DNA from: Micavibrio sp. UBA2020
Lineage (GTDB): Bacteria; Pseudomonadota; Alphaproteobacteria; Micavibrionales; UBA2020
DNA length: 8,345 nucleotides
NCBI GenBank assembly: GCA_002334985.1
Contig: DDBY01000013.1
Coordinates: forward strand, 2,700 to 11,044
Direction of reading: 5' to 3'
Shown: one piece after another, positions 1-6,332 of the stretch
Layout of the letters: the number at the start of each line of letters is the position of its first letter
Position numbering within the stretch: the first letter of the stretch is position 1
The notes under the pieces: model-generated
Seen by the model: only the letters and a program-made list of their open reading frames with translations
Told to the model about the DNA's origin: nothing
The model's database searches: none
Made by a program: the position numbers and the translations under genes

Positions 1-1223
1 TCAATCGCCTCCGCCCTGTCTTTGCCATGCACGATGATTTTGGCAATCATGGGGTCATAGTGAATGGAAATCACGTCGCCATCGCCAAAGGGCGCTTCGC
101 GCACGCCGGTATCCACGCGCACCGCCTCGCTTTGCAGCGGGAAGGATAAATACTGTATCTGCCCCGCACCGGGCAGAAAGTTATTGGCGGGGTCTTCGGC
201 ATAAAGACGCACTTCGATTGCATGGCCATCGATGGCAAGATCTTTTTGCGCGAACGGCAGCTCCTGCCCCTCGGCCACGCTGATTTGCAGCGCAACGAGG
301 TCAAGCCCCGTAATCATTTCTGTGACCGGATGTTCGACCTGCAAACGCGTGTTCATTTCCATGAAATAGAAAGAACCGTCGGTATCGAGCAAAAACTCAA
401 CCGTCCCTGCCCCCGCATAGCCAATCGCCTTGGCGGCGGCCACGGCGGCGGCGCCCATTTTGGCGCGAATATCTGCGGGAAGCCCCGGCGCAGGCGCTTC
501 TTCAATCACCTTCTGATGGCGCCGCTGGATGGAACAGTCACGTTCGAACAAATAAACCGTATTGCCCGCGTTATCGGCAAAAACCTGAATTTCGACATGG
601 CGCGGCCGCGTCAGGTATTTTTCGATGAGCACATGTTCATCGCTGAAAGCGGCCAGCGCCTCGCGCTTCGCCCCCGCAAGGGCTTCGCTGAACTGCGCCG
701 CGTTTTCAACCACGCGCATGCCCTTGCCCCCGCCACCGGCGGATGCCTTGATAAGCAGCGGGTAGCCGATTTTATCCGCCTCCGCCGCCAGAAACTTTTC
801 ATCCTGCTTGTCGCCGTGATAGCCGGGCACCAAGGGCACGCCCGCTTTTTCCATCAAAGCCTTCGCTTCGGATTTGCCGCCCATGGCGCGGATAGCAGGC
901 ACGGGCGGGCCTATAAAGACGAGGCCAGCTTTGGCGACCGCTTCGGCGAAATCTTCGTTTTCGGACAAAAACCCGTATCCGGGGTGAATGGCATCCGCCC
1001 CCGTCTTTTTGGCGGCATCGATGATTTTGGCGATATCCAGATAACTTTCGCGTGCAGCCGGCGGGCCTATCAACACGGCTTCGTCCGCCATATCGGCGTG
1101 CAGCGCGGCGCTGTCGGCTTCGGAATAAACGGCAACGGTGGCAATCCCCATCTCGCGGCAGGTGCGCATGATGCGGCAGGCGATTTCTCCACGGTTGGCG
1201 ACAAGAACTTTTCTAATTGTCAC
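1..1223 (-). CDS. liuD: 3-methylcrotonyl-CoA carboxylase alpha subunit, N-terminal part (C-terminus beyond left edge)
   Basis: Biotin carboxylase half of an acyl-CoA carboxylase. It carboxylates the biotin of its own carrier domain using ATP and bicarbonate; the partner beta subunit then converts 3-methylcrotonyl-CoA to 3-methylglutaconyl-CoA in cytoplasmic leucine breakdown. The visible 407 codons hold the N-terminal domain (VLVANRGEIACR, residues 6-17; HPGYGFLSEN, 80-89), the ATP-grasp fold with Lys117, Lys159, the glycine-rich loop GGGGKGM (163-169), Glu201 and Glu276, and the catalytic MEMNTRLQVEHP segment (288-299, including Glu289, Asn291, Arg293, Glu297). The PGYHG..QD stretch (133-141) resembles MCC alpha more than AccC or propionyl-CoA carboxylase. 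Family members run to about 650-670 residues, so the biotinyl domain should lie to the left. The GTG start at 1223-1221 follows AAAAGGA with 8 nt spacing, and the ANRGE motif falls at the usual distance from it. The methylglutaconyl-CoA hydratase at 6333-7124 supports the leucine assignment. Confidence 0.9.
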   Translation of the reverse strand, partial: MTIRKVLVANRGEIACRIMRTCREMGIATVAVYSEADSAALHADMADEAVLIGPPAARESYLDIAKIIDAAKKTGADAIHPGYGFLSENEDFAEAVAKAGLVFIGPPVPAIRAMGGKSEAKALMEKAGVPLVPGYHGDKQDEKFLAAEADKIGYPLLIKASAGGGGKGMRVVENAAQFSEALAGAKREALAAFSDEHVLIEKYLTRPRHVEIQVFADNAGNTVYLFERDCSIQRRHQKVIEEAPAPGLPADIRAKMGAAAVAAAKAIGYAGAGTVEFLLDTDGSFYFMEMNTRLQVEHPVTEMITGLDLVALQISVAEGQELPFAQKDLAIDGHAIEVRLYAEDPANNFLPGAGQIQYLSFPLQSEAVRVDTGVREAPFGDGDVISIHYDPMIAKIIVHGKDRAEAI

Positions 1224-1230
1224 GCGGCGG

Positions 1231-1284
1231 GTCCTTTTGATGTCAGCACGCAAAGACTATAAAGCCTACCCCGCCGCATATCAA
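1231..1284 (-). promoter_or_regulatory. Promoter and ribosome binding site of the MCC-alpha gene
   Basis: Reading the minus strand, TTGATA (1284-1279) is followed after 17 nt by TATAGT (1261-1256), each one mismatch from the sigma-70 consensus. Transcription would begin near 1249. AAAAGGA lies at 1239-1233, 8 nt from the GTG start at 1223. This implies that the carboxylase gene starts its own transcription unit rather than depending on read-through from the unit that ends near 3633, which two opposed genes separate from it. Assignment is by consensus match only. Confidence 0.55.
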
Positions 1285-1380
1285 TGTTATAGACGCTGGC
1301 GCGGATATTTAAGGCGCTGAATACTATCGGCTTTTTATGGCCATCGCCTGCGGCGGCGCGACATTCTGGCTTTCTTGACA

Positions 1381-1421
1381 GTTTATGTATAACATAGGGC
1401 GTGAAAACAAACGGAAAGCTT
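1381..1421 (+). promoter_or_regulatory. Leader/promoter of first metallopeptidase gene, copy 1 of a repeated module
   Basis: GTTTATGTATAACAT (1381-1395) contains a -10-like TATAAC (1388-1393). The expected -35 position (1364-1369, TTCTGG, 18-nt spacer) is poor. A perfect TTGACA at 1375-1380 sits only 7 nt from the -10, so it cannot serve as its -35. TATGT-ATA-ACATA (1384-1396) is a short palindrome over the -10. AAACGGAAAG (1409-1418) would be the ribosome binding region for the ATG at 1422. The same string and spacing recur before the second peptidase gene (2545-2583), which strengthens the call beyond its own weak consensus. Confidence 0.5.
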
Positions 1422-2492
1422 ATGGCCACCGAAGACCCGCAGGCTGAAAAACCGGCAAATGCCGAAACGTCGCGATTTTTCGATTTCGCGGGCGCCAGCC
1501 AGCGTGCGCTTGAAAACTTCCCCCAGCTGCGCACCAGCACCATTTTTGTGAATACCGCCGCGCCCGAACAAAAAATCGGCGGGTGGCAGGCGAAGCTTGT
1601 CGCCTTTCTGGGCGCCCATGCGCTTGAGCGCCGCGCGCGCATCGCGCAGGCCGAGCAGCAGGACAGCTCCTACGCTTTTCAAAAAGAGCGCCCGCTTGGC
1701 ATGCGCAGCCTGATTTACAAGCCGGATGACCATTTCGTGGAAAGCCTTTCGTCCAGCGTGCCGCGCGCACAGGCACAGTCCTTCGCCTTCCATCATGAAC
1801 TCGGCCATCTGGTCGTCAAAGACGCGCACGGGCCGATGCCCAAGGGCAAACCATATCCTGAAAACGCTGCCGATGGTTTTGCCACCCTTGCGCACCTGCA
1901 AGACAACAAACATGACGTGCTGCTACCGCTGGTCAACAGCTGGGCGCGCGCTTACCGCTTCGTTGCATCGGGCGTGCCCGTGCACATGAGCTCCACCAGT
2001 ATCGAAGCGATTGTCGCGGACAATCTGCAAGGCAAGCCGCAGGCGCAAGGCAGCCTTGCACAGCAGGCCGAAGCCTATGCGCAAGCGCATGCGCCGGATG
2101 ACGAAGCGATTGACAACGCGCGTTATATCTACGGCCGTTTCCGCGGACGCGGCGAATTGTTTCCCATCGACGAAGATACGCAGAAAAAGCTGATGCGCTT
2201 TGCGGAAACCGCCCTTGCGACTGAAGAGCGCTTCGCGTTTCAGGTCGGGCTTACCGTTTTCCGTCCGCTGCTGCACCCCGAAGGTGTCGAGATTAACGGC
2301 GTCACCCTGCGCCTTGATGCACAGACGCGCCAGGACATGACCGACAGGTTCGAATCCCGCGCTGCCGCCTTCGGCATCCAAAGTCTGATTTCGGAATGGC
2401 GCCAAAATGTGGACAGCCTGTGCGAAAAACAGTCCACCGACCAAAACACCCCCGCGGCTGCGGCCAAGCCGTTCAAACTGACCATTTCCTAA
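1422..2492 (+). CDS. Uncharacterised soluble zinc metallopeptidase (HELGH...ENAAD), first of a tandem pair
   Basis: I do not recognise this protein by name. It has a complete gluzincin-type signature: HELGH at residues 125-129, then Glu147 in ENAAD (147-151) followed by GFA..L. His125 and His129 would bind zinc, Glu126 would be the catalytic base and Glu147 the third ligand. The ExxAD arrangement resembles M48, and E..A..FA also resembles ImmA/M78, but the rest matches neither family by eye. No signal peptide or membrane helix is visible, so a cytoplasmic protein of 356 residues is likely. The middle is Gln/Ala-rich (about 203-230) and the C-terminus has an Ala-rich tail. A GTG at 1401 would add seven residues; ATG 1422 is preferred because it has GGAAAG upstream and reproduces the leader spacing of the gene at 2584. 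The Leu-Ile-Tyr to HELGH distance matches that gene exactly, suggesting distant paralogy. Substrate is unknown. Confidence 0.8.
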   Translation: MATEDPQAEKPANAETSRFFDFAGASQRALENFPQLRTSTIFVNTAAPEQKIGGWQAKLVAFLGAHALERRARIAQAEQQDSSYAFQKERPLGMRSLIYKPDDHFVESLSSSVPRAQAQSFAFHHELGHLVVKDAHGPMPKGKPYPENAADGFATLAHLQDNKHDVLLPLVNSWARAYRFVASGVPVHMSSTSIEAIVADNLQGKPQAQGSLAQQAEAYAQAHAPDDEAIDNARYIYGRFRGRGELFPIDEDTQKKLMRFAETALATEERFAFQVGLTVFRPLLHPEGVEINGVTLRLDAQTRQDMTDRFESRAAAFGIQSLISEWRQNVDSLCEKQSTDQNTPAAAAKPFKLTIS

Positions 2493-2514
2493 GCCTTCCC
2501 CGACCCTGCCCGCC

Positions 2515-2533
2515 GGCAAACCCCTTGTTTGCC
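2515..2533. promoter_or_regulatory. 7-bp inverted repeat overlapping the -35 of the second peptidase gene
   Basis: GGCAAAC (2515-2521) and GTTTGCC (2527-2533) form a perfect 7-bp stem with a 5-nt loop, 22 nt after the stop codon of the upstream gene. It could be a weak terminator for that gene, but no T-run follows it (AATTGTTAATCG comes next). Its right arm is also part of the -35 hexamer at 2529-2534, so an operator is equally possible. No equivalent stands before the first gene. Confidence 0.35.
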
Positions 2534-2583
2534 AATTGTTAATCGTTTATGTATAATATTGTTTCAAACGGGGAATCATATAT
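2529..2583 (+). promoter_or_regulatory. Promoter and leader of second metallopeptidase gene, copy 2 of the repeated module
   Basis: TTGCCA (2529-2534), a 17-nt spacer and a perfect TATAAT (2552-2557) make this the best sigma-70-like promoter in the window. Transcription would start near 2564. AAACGGGGA (2566-2574) is the ribosome binding region, 9 nt before ATG 2584. GTTTATGTATAATAT (2545-2559) matches the copy at 1381-1395 at 14 of 15 positions. It indicates that the second gene is expressed independently of the first even though they are head-to-tail with a 91-nt gap. Confidence 0.65.
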
Positions 2584-3618
2584 ATGACTGCGCCTGCCGA
2601 CAATTTTGCCAATGAAACGGTTGCAGAAGCCGTCGAGAGAAAATCCCTCTCCGGCGTTTTCAACGCATTCGTACGCGAAACCAAGCGGGAGTTGCCGGAA
2701 ATTTCCGGCCATTTCGCCATCCTGAATATCCCCGAAGCGCGCGTGCACATGGACATCTCGCTTGAAAAAGCGGGCTTCAAGGACAAGGCCGCGCTCGATG
2801 ACTATCTCGGCGGACTTTACAGCGCCTATAAAGACAGCGGCACGTCGGTCGCGCATTTCGACGGCAGCCGCAATCTTGCCATTCTAGTCTATAACGGCCC
2901 CAAACACATGCAGATGTTTGCCGACCCCGTGCGCGACAACCTCAAGAACATCGTCGGCATCATGGACCATGAACTGGGCCACATGCTGGTTGAGGGCGGG
3001 TATTACTACGGCAACCGTTTTTCGCTGACCGAAATCATCCATGCAGAAACCGGCGCGGATGTTTATGCGGGGCTGCGCCATATCAGCCGTTTCGCAGGCT
3101 CCTTCATGGATATTGAAACGCTGTCGTGGCAACGCACCAAAGATTTACTGGAAGTCGGCGCGGTATCGCATTTCACCAGCTTCGGCCTCGACAAACTGGC
3201 GGAGCTGGCAGAAAACAACGACCTCTCCGGCATCAATGCAAGTCAGGCCGTGCAACTGGCCGCACGCATCGCGTCCGAAGCCTCACCGCACGAAAAAACC
3301 GTGCAGAATATCGCACAGACCTTCACAGCATTTGACGAAGCGGAATTCAAGCGCCGCGGCGCTGAACTGGCGCTGCGCCCCATTGCCGAAAAAATCCTGT
3401 CGGGGGAGCTTGGTTATTTCTCCGGCCGCGTCGCCGACAAATACATGGCGCCCTATCTGATGGAACAGGTCATCATGAACGGCAAAGAGCCCGTGCTGCT
3501 CAACGGCCCCTATTGGGACCGCGTGCGCATGGCGCTGTTCGATATGAACGAGCAGACGCGCAAGCAGGGCTTGCTGCACGGTATGCCCGTCAAACCGCCC
3601 AAAGCGCCCGGCGTTTAA
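2584..3618 (+). CDS. Uncharacterised soluble zinc metallopeptidase (HELGH...ETGAD), second of a tandem pair
   Basis: Unrecognised by name, 344 residues. HELGH at 129-133 and ETGAD at 155-159, followed by VYAGLRHI, give the zinc ligands His129, His133 and Glu155 with Glu130 as base, a gluzincin (clan MA) layout. Upstream, a Leu-Val-Tyr beta-strand-like segment begins at residue 101, exactly 28 residues before the first zinc His, and a His sits at 108. The preceding gene has the same spacing and the same aligned His (its residue 104), which is the main evidence that the two are divergent paralogues; outside this core they differ strongly. No signal peptide or membrane helix is visible. The C-terminal half (about 180-330) looks mostly helical and ends in a Pro/Lys-rich tail. 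ATG 2584 has a GGGGA site and a strong promoter upstream. The stop at 3618 lies 14 nt from the stop of the convergent MazG-like gene. Function and substrate are unknown. Confidence 0.82.
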   Translation: MTAPADNFANETVAEAVERKSLSGVFNAFVRETKRELPEISGHFAILNIPEARVHMDISLEKAGFKDKAALDDYLGGLYSAYKDSGTSVAHFDGSRNLAILVYNGPKHMQMFADPVRDNLKNIVGIMDHELGHMLVEGGYYYGNRFSLTEIIHAETGADVYAGLRHISRFAGSFMDIETLSWQRTKDLLEVGAVSHFTSFGLDKLAELAENNDLSGINASQAVQLAARIASEASPHEKTVQNIAQTFTAFDEAEFKRRGAELALRPIAEKILSGELGYFSGRVADKYMAPYLMEQVIMNGKEPVLLNGPYWDRVRMALFDMNEQTRKQGLLHGMPVKPPKAPGV

Positions 3619-3632
3619 CCCATCCCCGAAGA

Positions 3633-3965
3633 TTACCTGTTATCGCCCGCGCCGCGGATTTCGCCGCGCGACTGGCGGCTTTTGATTTTATCGATGTTTT
3701 CCTGCGCGATGTCGGCAAGGTCAACGCCGATGTCTTCAGCCAGCGCGGCAAGGTACCAGAGCACATCGCCCATTTCGCCCTTGATGCCGGCAAACAGTTC
3801 ATCGCGGTTATGGTCGCCGCGAATGATTTTCTTGACCTTGTTCGCAAGCTCCCCCGCTTCGCCGGCAAGGCCGAGGGCTGAATAAACCAGATTATCCTCC
3901 GCCGGATAAATCCGCGTTTTCATGGCTTCTTGCTGATAGGCTTTGAAATCGGTGATTTTGCTCAC
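3633..3965 (-). CDS. MazG-like nucleoside triphosphate pyrophosphohydrolase, single domain
   Basis: A 110-residue protein of the all-alpha NTP pyrophosphatase (MazG) superfamily, which hydrolyses (d)NTPs to the monophosphate and pyrophosphate and is thought to clean up aberrant nucleotides. The magnesium-binding signature is intact: GLAGEAGEL with Glu36 and Glu39, then KGEMGDVLWYL with Glu64 and Asp67. The length fits a single-domain MazG-like protein rather than the two-domain MazG of about 260 residues. The start chosen is GTG at 3965-3963. It overlaps the TGA of the upstream M48 gene as GTGA, typical of translational coupling, and GGAAGGA (3980-3974) lies 8 nt upstream. A longer frame from 3995 would run 31 nt into the peptidase gene and lacks this support. 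It is the last gene of the unit with DUF898 and M48; the nucleotide and sequence evidence gives no direct functional link to them. The exact nucleotide substrate cannot be read from the sequence. Confidence 0.87.
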   Translation of the reverse strand: MSKITDFKAYQQEAMKTRIYPAEDNLVYSALGLAGEAGELANKVKKIIRGDHNRDELFAGIKGEMGDVLWYLAALAEDIGVDLADIAQENIDKIKSRQSRGEIRGAGDNR

Positions 3966-5158
3966 GGCTTTTGTCCTTCCTGTGCGGCCAGCCATGCGTC
4001 CATCGGCTGGGTCTTACTGCAAATCTTTTGCAAATCCTGCCATTCTTGCGGCGTCAGCAGCGGTGCGGCGCCTGCGGGCGCAGGCTTGGCCGCAGCGCGG
4101 ATTTTCGCGGCGCGGTCGCTGCTGGCGGGGTGGGACGAAAAATATTCCATCACCTTTTCCGCCCGCGCGCTGTCTTTGTTTTTAGGCTTGTCTTTATGCC
4201 CCCCGGCTTCGGGGGCATTTTTGTTTTTGGCATCGGGCGTTTTGACCTCGATGCTGAAGCCCCCGTGGCGTTCAAAAAATTCGGCAAAACGGCGGCCGTC
4301 AAGCCCGGCGCGGGTCAGCGCGGCGATGGCGAAATCATCCGCTGCCGCTTCGTCTTCGCGCCCGAAGCTGAGGGCGCTCAAGGTGCCTGCGGCGTCCAGC
4401 ACCGTGCTATCCCCGACCATCATGCTGACCAGAAAACTGAACCCCAGATAGCGCATCATCCCGCGCAGCGGGTGGTTGTAATGCACATGCCCAAGTTCAT
4501 GCGCAACCACGCCCGCCATTTCTTCGGGACTTTTAACGTCATCGATAAGCCCCTTTAAAACCACAACGTAATCACCGGGGGCGGCGACGGCATTGGTCAT
4601 TTCGTCTTTAACGACCATCGGGGTGTAGCGCAGCGGTTTTTCAAGCCCCGTGCCGATACGCGACAGCATCTTGGCGAAAGCCGCGCTGCCTTTTTCATCC
4701 ACGCAGACGGGGTTGTCAAAATTGGCGGCAATCACCCGCTCCCCAAGGCTGCGCGCGGCGCTGTCCGGCACCAAAGACGCCAGATTGGCGGCATAGCGCG
4801 GCACATAGTAAACCGCAAGACCGACCACCATCACCGCCAAAACGGCATAAAGCACCAGCGTGCCCCAGGCCCCCGACAGGCGCGGGCTGTGGTCATGCGC
4901 GGTTTGCAGGTATGGGGCAACAGCTTTCCACGCCGCCGCGCTTTCAATCATCAGCCGCGCATCGGGCGTATGCCGGACGCTCAGCCGCGCGGGGTGGTCG
5001 CTGTCATACTTATCAAGGATGACGATGTCTTCGAACTTCCAGATAACAGCGGCGGAACCGTCATCCGGCGTCAGACGCATCGACGTTTCCGACACCGCCA
5101 GCGCCACCGTATAGGGGCGCGAGCGCATACCGTCGAAATAGCGGGCTTGCAATGCCAT
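3962..5158 (-). CDS. Membrane-anchored M48 family metallopeptidase with N-terminal DUF7092-like domain
   Basis: A 398-residue zinc endopeptidase of family M48 (HtpX/Ste24/LoiP group), probably acting at the cytoplasmic membrane. Residues 1-90 form a small beta-rich domain beginning ARYFDGMRSR, of the kind found at the N-terminus of many proteobacterial M48 proteins (DUF7092-like). One hydrophobic helix at about 99-119 anchors it. The peptidase domain has NAVAAPG (189-195), HELGH (220-224: zinc His220 and His224, base Glu221), and the third ligand Glu270 in EAAAD (270-274). The C-terminal SSHPASSDR motif (His343) is characteristic of M48. A Lys/Asp/Asn-rich stretch (about 305-333) interrupts the domain before that motif and is probably a disordered linker. 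No good ribosome binding site precedes ATG 5158, which starts 5 nt after the DUF898 stop, so translation may depend on the upstream gene. Its stop overlaps the MazG-like start. Substrate is unknown; family members handle membrane or envelope proteins. Confidence 0.9.
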   Translation of the reverse strand: MALQARYFDGMRSRPYTVALAVSETSMRLTPDDGSAAVIWKFEDIVILDKYDSDHPARLSVRHTPDARLMIESAAAWKAVAPYLQTAHDHSPRLSGAWGTLVLYAVLAVMVVGLAVYYVPRYAANLASLVPDSAARSLGERVIAANFDNPVCVDEKGSAAFAKMLSRIGTGLEKPLRYTPMVVKDEMTNAVAAPGDYVVVLKGLIDDVKSPEEMAGVVAHELGHVHYNHPLRGMMRYLGFSFLVSMMVGDSTVLDAAGTLSALSFGREDEAAADDFAIAALTRAGLDGRRFAEFFERHGGFSIEVKTPDAKNKNAPEAGGHKDKPKNKDSARAEKVMEYFSSHPASSDRAAKIRAAAKPAPAGAAPLLTPQEWQDLQKICSKTQPMDAWLAAQEGQKP

Positions 5159-5163
5159 TGCGC

Positions 5164-6297
5164 TTAGCCAAGCCCGATATCTGTATCGATGCCGAACAGG
5201 TCGTCGAGACCTTCGCCCACCGCGCCTTTTTCGCGCGCCGCCTGCATCAGGTCTGCGCTGTCAAGGTCGCCGCCGACAATCAGATGCGCCGCCGTGAATT
5301 TCATACGGCGCTGAATGACCACAGGCATGGCAAGACCAAGCGTGAAGACCAAAAGCAAAAGGTTGCCAAGGCGCAGCTTCAGCACATCCATGCCCGTTGC
5401 GGTGCATTTGAAGCGGATACTGCCCAGCGTCAGCCCGCGCATTTTCTCGCGCATCAAGGCGGCCTGATAAAAACTGCGCACCAGCATGACAAGCACACCC
5501 GCGACCAGAAAGGCGATGACAGCCGTGCCACTGGCGGCGGCGGCAATCGCCTCCCCGCCCGCACCCGCGCCCGCGGCCGCTATAGTAAGGGCAAAACTGA
5601 TACCTGCCGCAGCCGCAAAAATCGCAACAGAAATAATCAGGGTAATCACATGCGTTGCCACCAGCGCGGAAGATTTACCGTCAAAACTGGCGCGGAGATT
5701 GCCGATACCCGCGCGGTTGGCCATGTAGCCGTATGTTGCGATATCGGATGCCGGAATGAGAATGCCGAAGGAAATCACGTTCAGGAACATACGCCACAGC
5801 GCAAAACCGCCAAAGCGGAACGGGCTGCCCGTCAGACGCGCACGGATACCGCGCCATGTCACGCGGTTCAGGCGGTAGCGCATCGACATAAAAATCGCGA
5901 CAGGGATGAGATAAATAATCGGCAAATAGATAACCGGCACAAACAGCGGCGGCAAAAATCTTGCAGCCACATAAAGAAGAATAATCACAGGCGATGCTTT
6001 GGCAAACCCTGTAAAAAGCTCTTTCCCCGTGCCGGTATATTCGAACGTATCCCCGCCGAGGCGGAAACAACCCGTGAGGTAGCGGCGCATGCGCGTCTTG
6101 CCCCAAAAACTGTAAATACCGAGCGTAATCATCGAGAGGAAAATATTCAAAAACCAGACGCGGTAAACCGCACCGACCTGCCCGCTGTAGCCAAGGCGGT
6201 TTGCCTTGACCGTCACACGCCCGCCGGTGGCTGGCGCCGTTTCCGGCTGCGGGGGTTGTTCGGGCTGCGGCGGCTGTTCAAGCGTCAGGTCGGTCAT
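5164..6297 (-). CDS. DUF898 (YjgN-type) multi-pass inner-membrane protein
   Basis: A 377-residue integral membrane protein of the DUF898/YjgN family, whose biochemical role is unknown. Family hallmarks visible are YSFWGKTRMRRYL (62-74), FEYTGTGKELF.GF (85-98), MRYRLNRVTWRGIR (139-152) and the last helix with FTLGLAMP (318-325). Hydrophobic segments lie at about 48-65, 101-137, 165-187, 212-238, 255-275 and 306-328, so six or seven helices are likely. The N-terminus (1-25) is a Pro/Gln-rich cytosolic-looking tail with a doubled EQPPQP unit, and the C-terminus is acidic. Residues 226-260 form an unusually Ala/Gly-rich stretch between two helices. ATG 6297 has GAGGAA just upstream (6308-6303). 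It precedes the M48 gene by 5 nt; DUF898 and M48 genes are, as I recall, often adjacent in proteobacteria, suggesting a shared membrane-protein task. The gap to liuC upstream is 35 nt, so co-transcription with it is possible. Confidence 0.88.
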   Translation of the reverse strand: MTDLTLEQPPQPEQPPQPETAPATGGRVTVKANRLGYSGQVGAVYRVWFLNIFLSMITLGIYSFWGKTRMRRYLTGCFRLGGDTFEYTGTGKELFTGFAKASPVIILLYVAARFLPPLFVPVIYLPIIYLIPVAIFMSMRYRLNRVTWRGIRARLTGSPFRFGGFALWRMFLNVISFGILIPASDIATYGYMANRAGIGNLRASFDGKSSALVATHVITLIISVAIFAAAAGISFALTIAAAGAGAGGEAIAAAASGTAVIAFLVAGVLVMLVRSFYQAALMREKMRGLTLGSIRFKCTATGMDVLKLRLGNLLLLVFTLGLAMPVVIQRRMKFTAAHLIVGGDLDSADLMQAAREKGAVGEGLDDLFGIDTDIGLG

Positions 6298-6332
6298 AGA
6301 AATTCCTCTCGTTTAAATAAAATATGCAGGTA

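Noticed and set aside
1..1223. Assignment as AccC or propionyl-CoA carboxylase alpha
   Set aside because: The PGYHG..QD region and the leucine-pathway hydratase in the same window favour methylcrotonyl-CoA carboxylase. The missing C-terminus would settle it, so a small doubt remains.
222..1262. Long open frame on the plus strand opposite the carboxylase gene
   Set aside because: It is a shadow of a clearly recognisable biotin carboxylase on the minus strand. Its translation shows no family motif, and its composition (His/Arg/Gly-rich) is typical of antisense frames in GC-rich DNA.
1375..1380. Perfect TTGACA as -35 for the first peptidase gene
   Set aside because: It lies only 7 nt from the TATAAC -10, and no -10-like hexamer occurs 16-18 nt downstream.
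1923..2519. 198-codon open frame on the minus strand opposite the first peptidase
   Set aside because: It overlaps the peptidase gene, which has an intact zinc motif, and itself shows no motif or ribosome site.
3601..3640. Bidirectional terminator between the convergent second peptidase and MazG-like genes
   Set aside because: Only 14 nt separate the stops, and the nearest self-complementary stretch (3605-3613) has too few pairs and too small a loop to count.
3633..3965. MazG-like protein as part of a toxin-antitoxin or defence system
   Set aside because: No MazE/MazF-like or other toxin gene is adjacent. The gene is coupled to an M48 peptidase gene, and the single-domain MazG fold alone does not indicate such a role.
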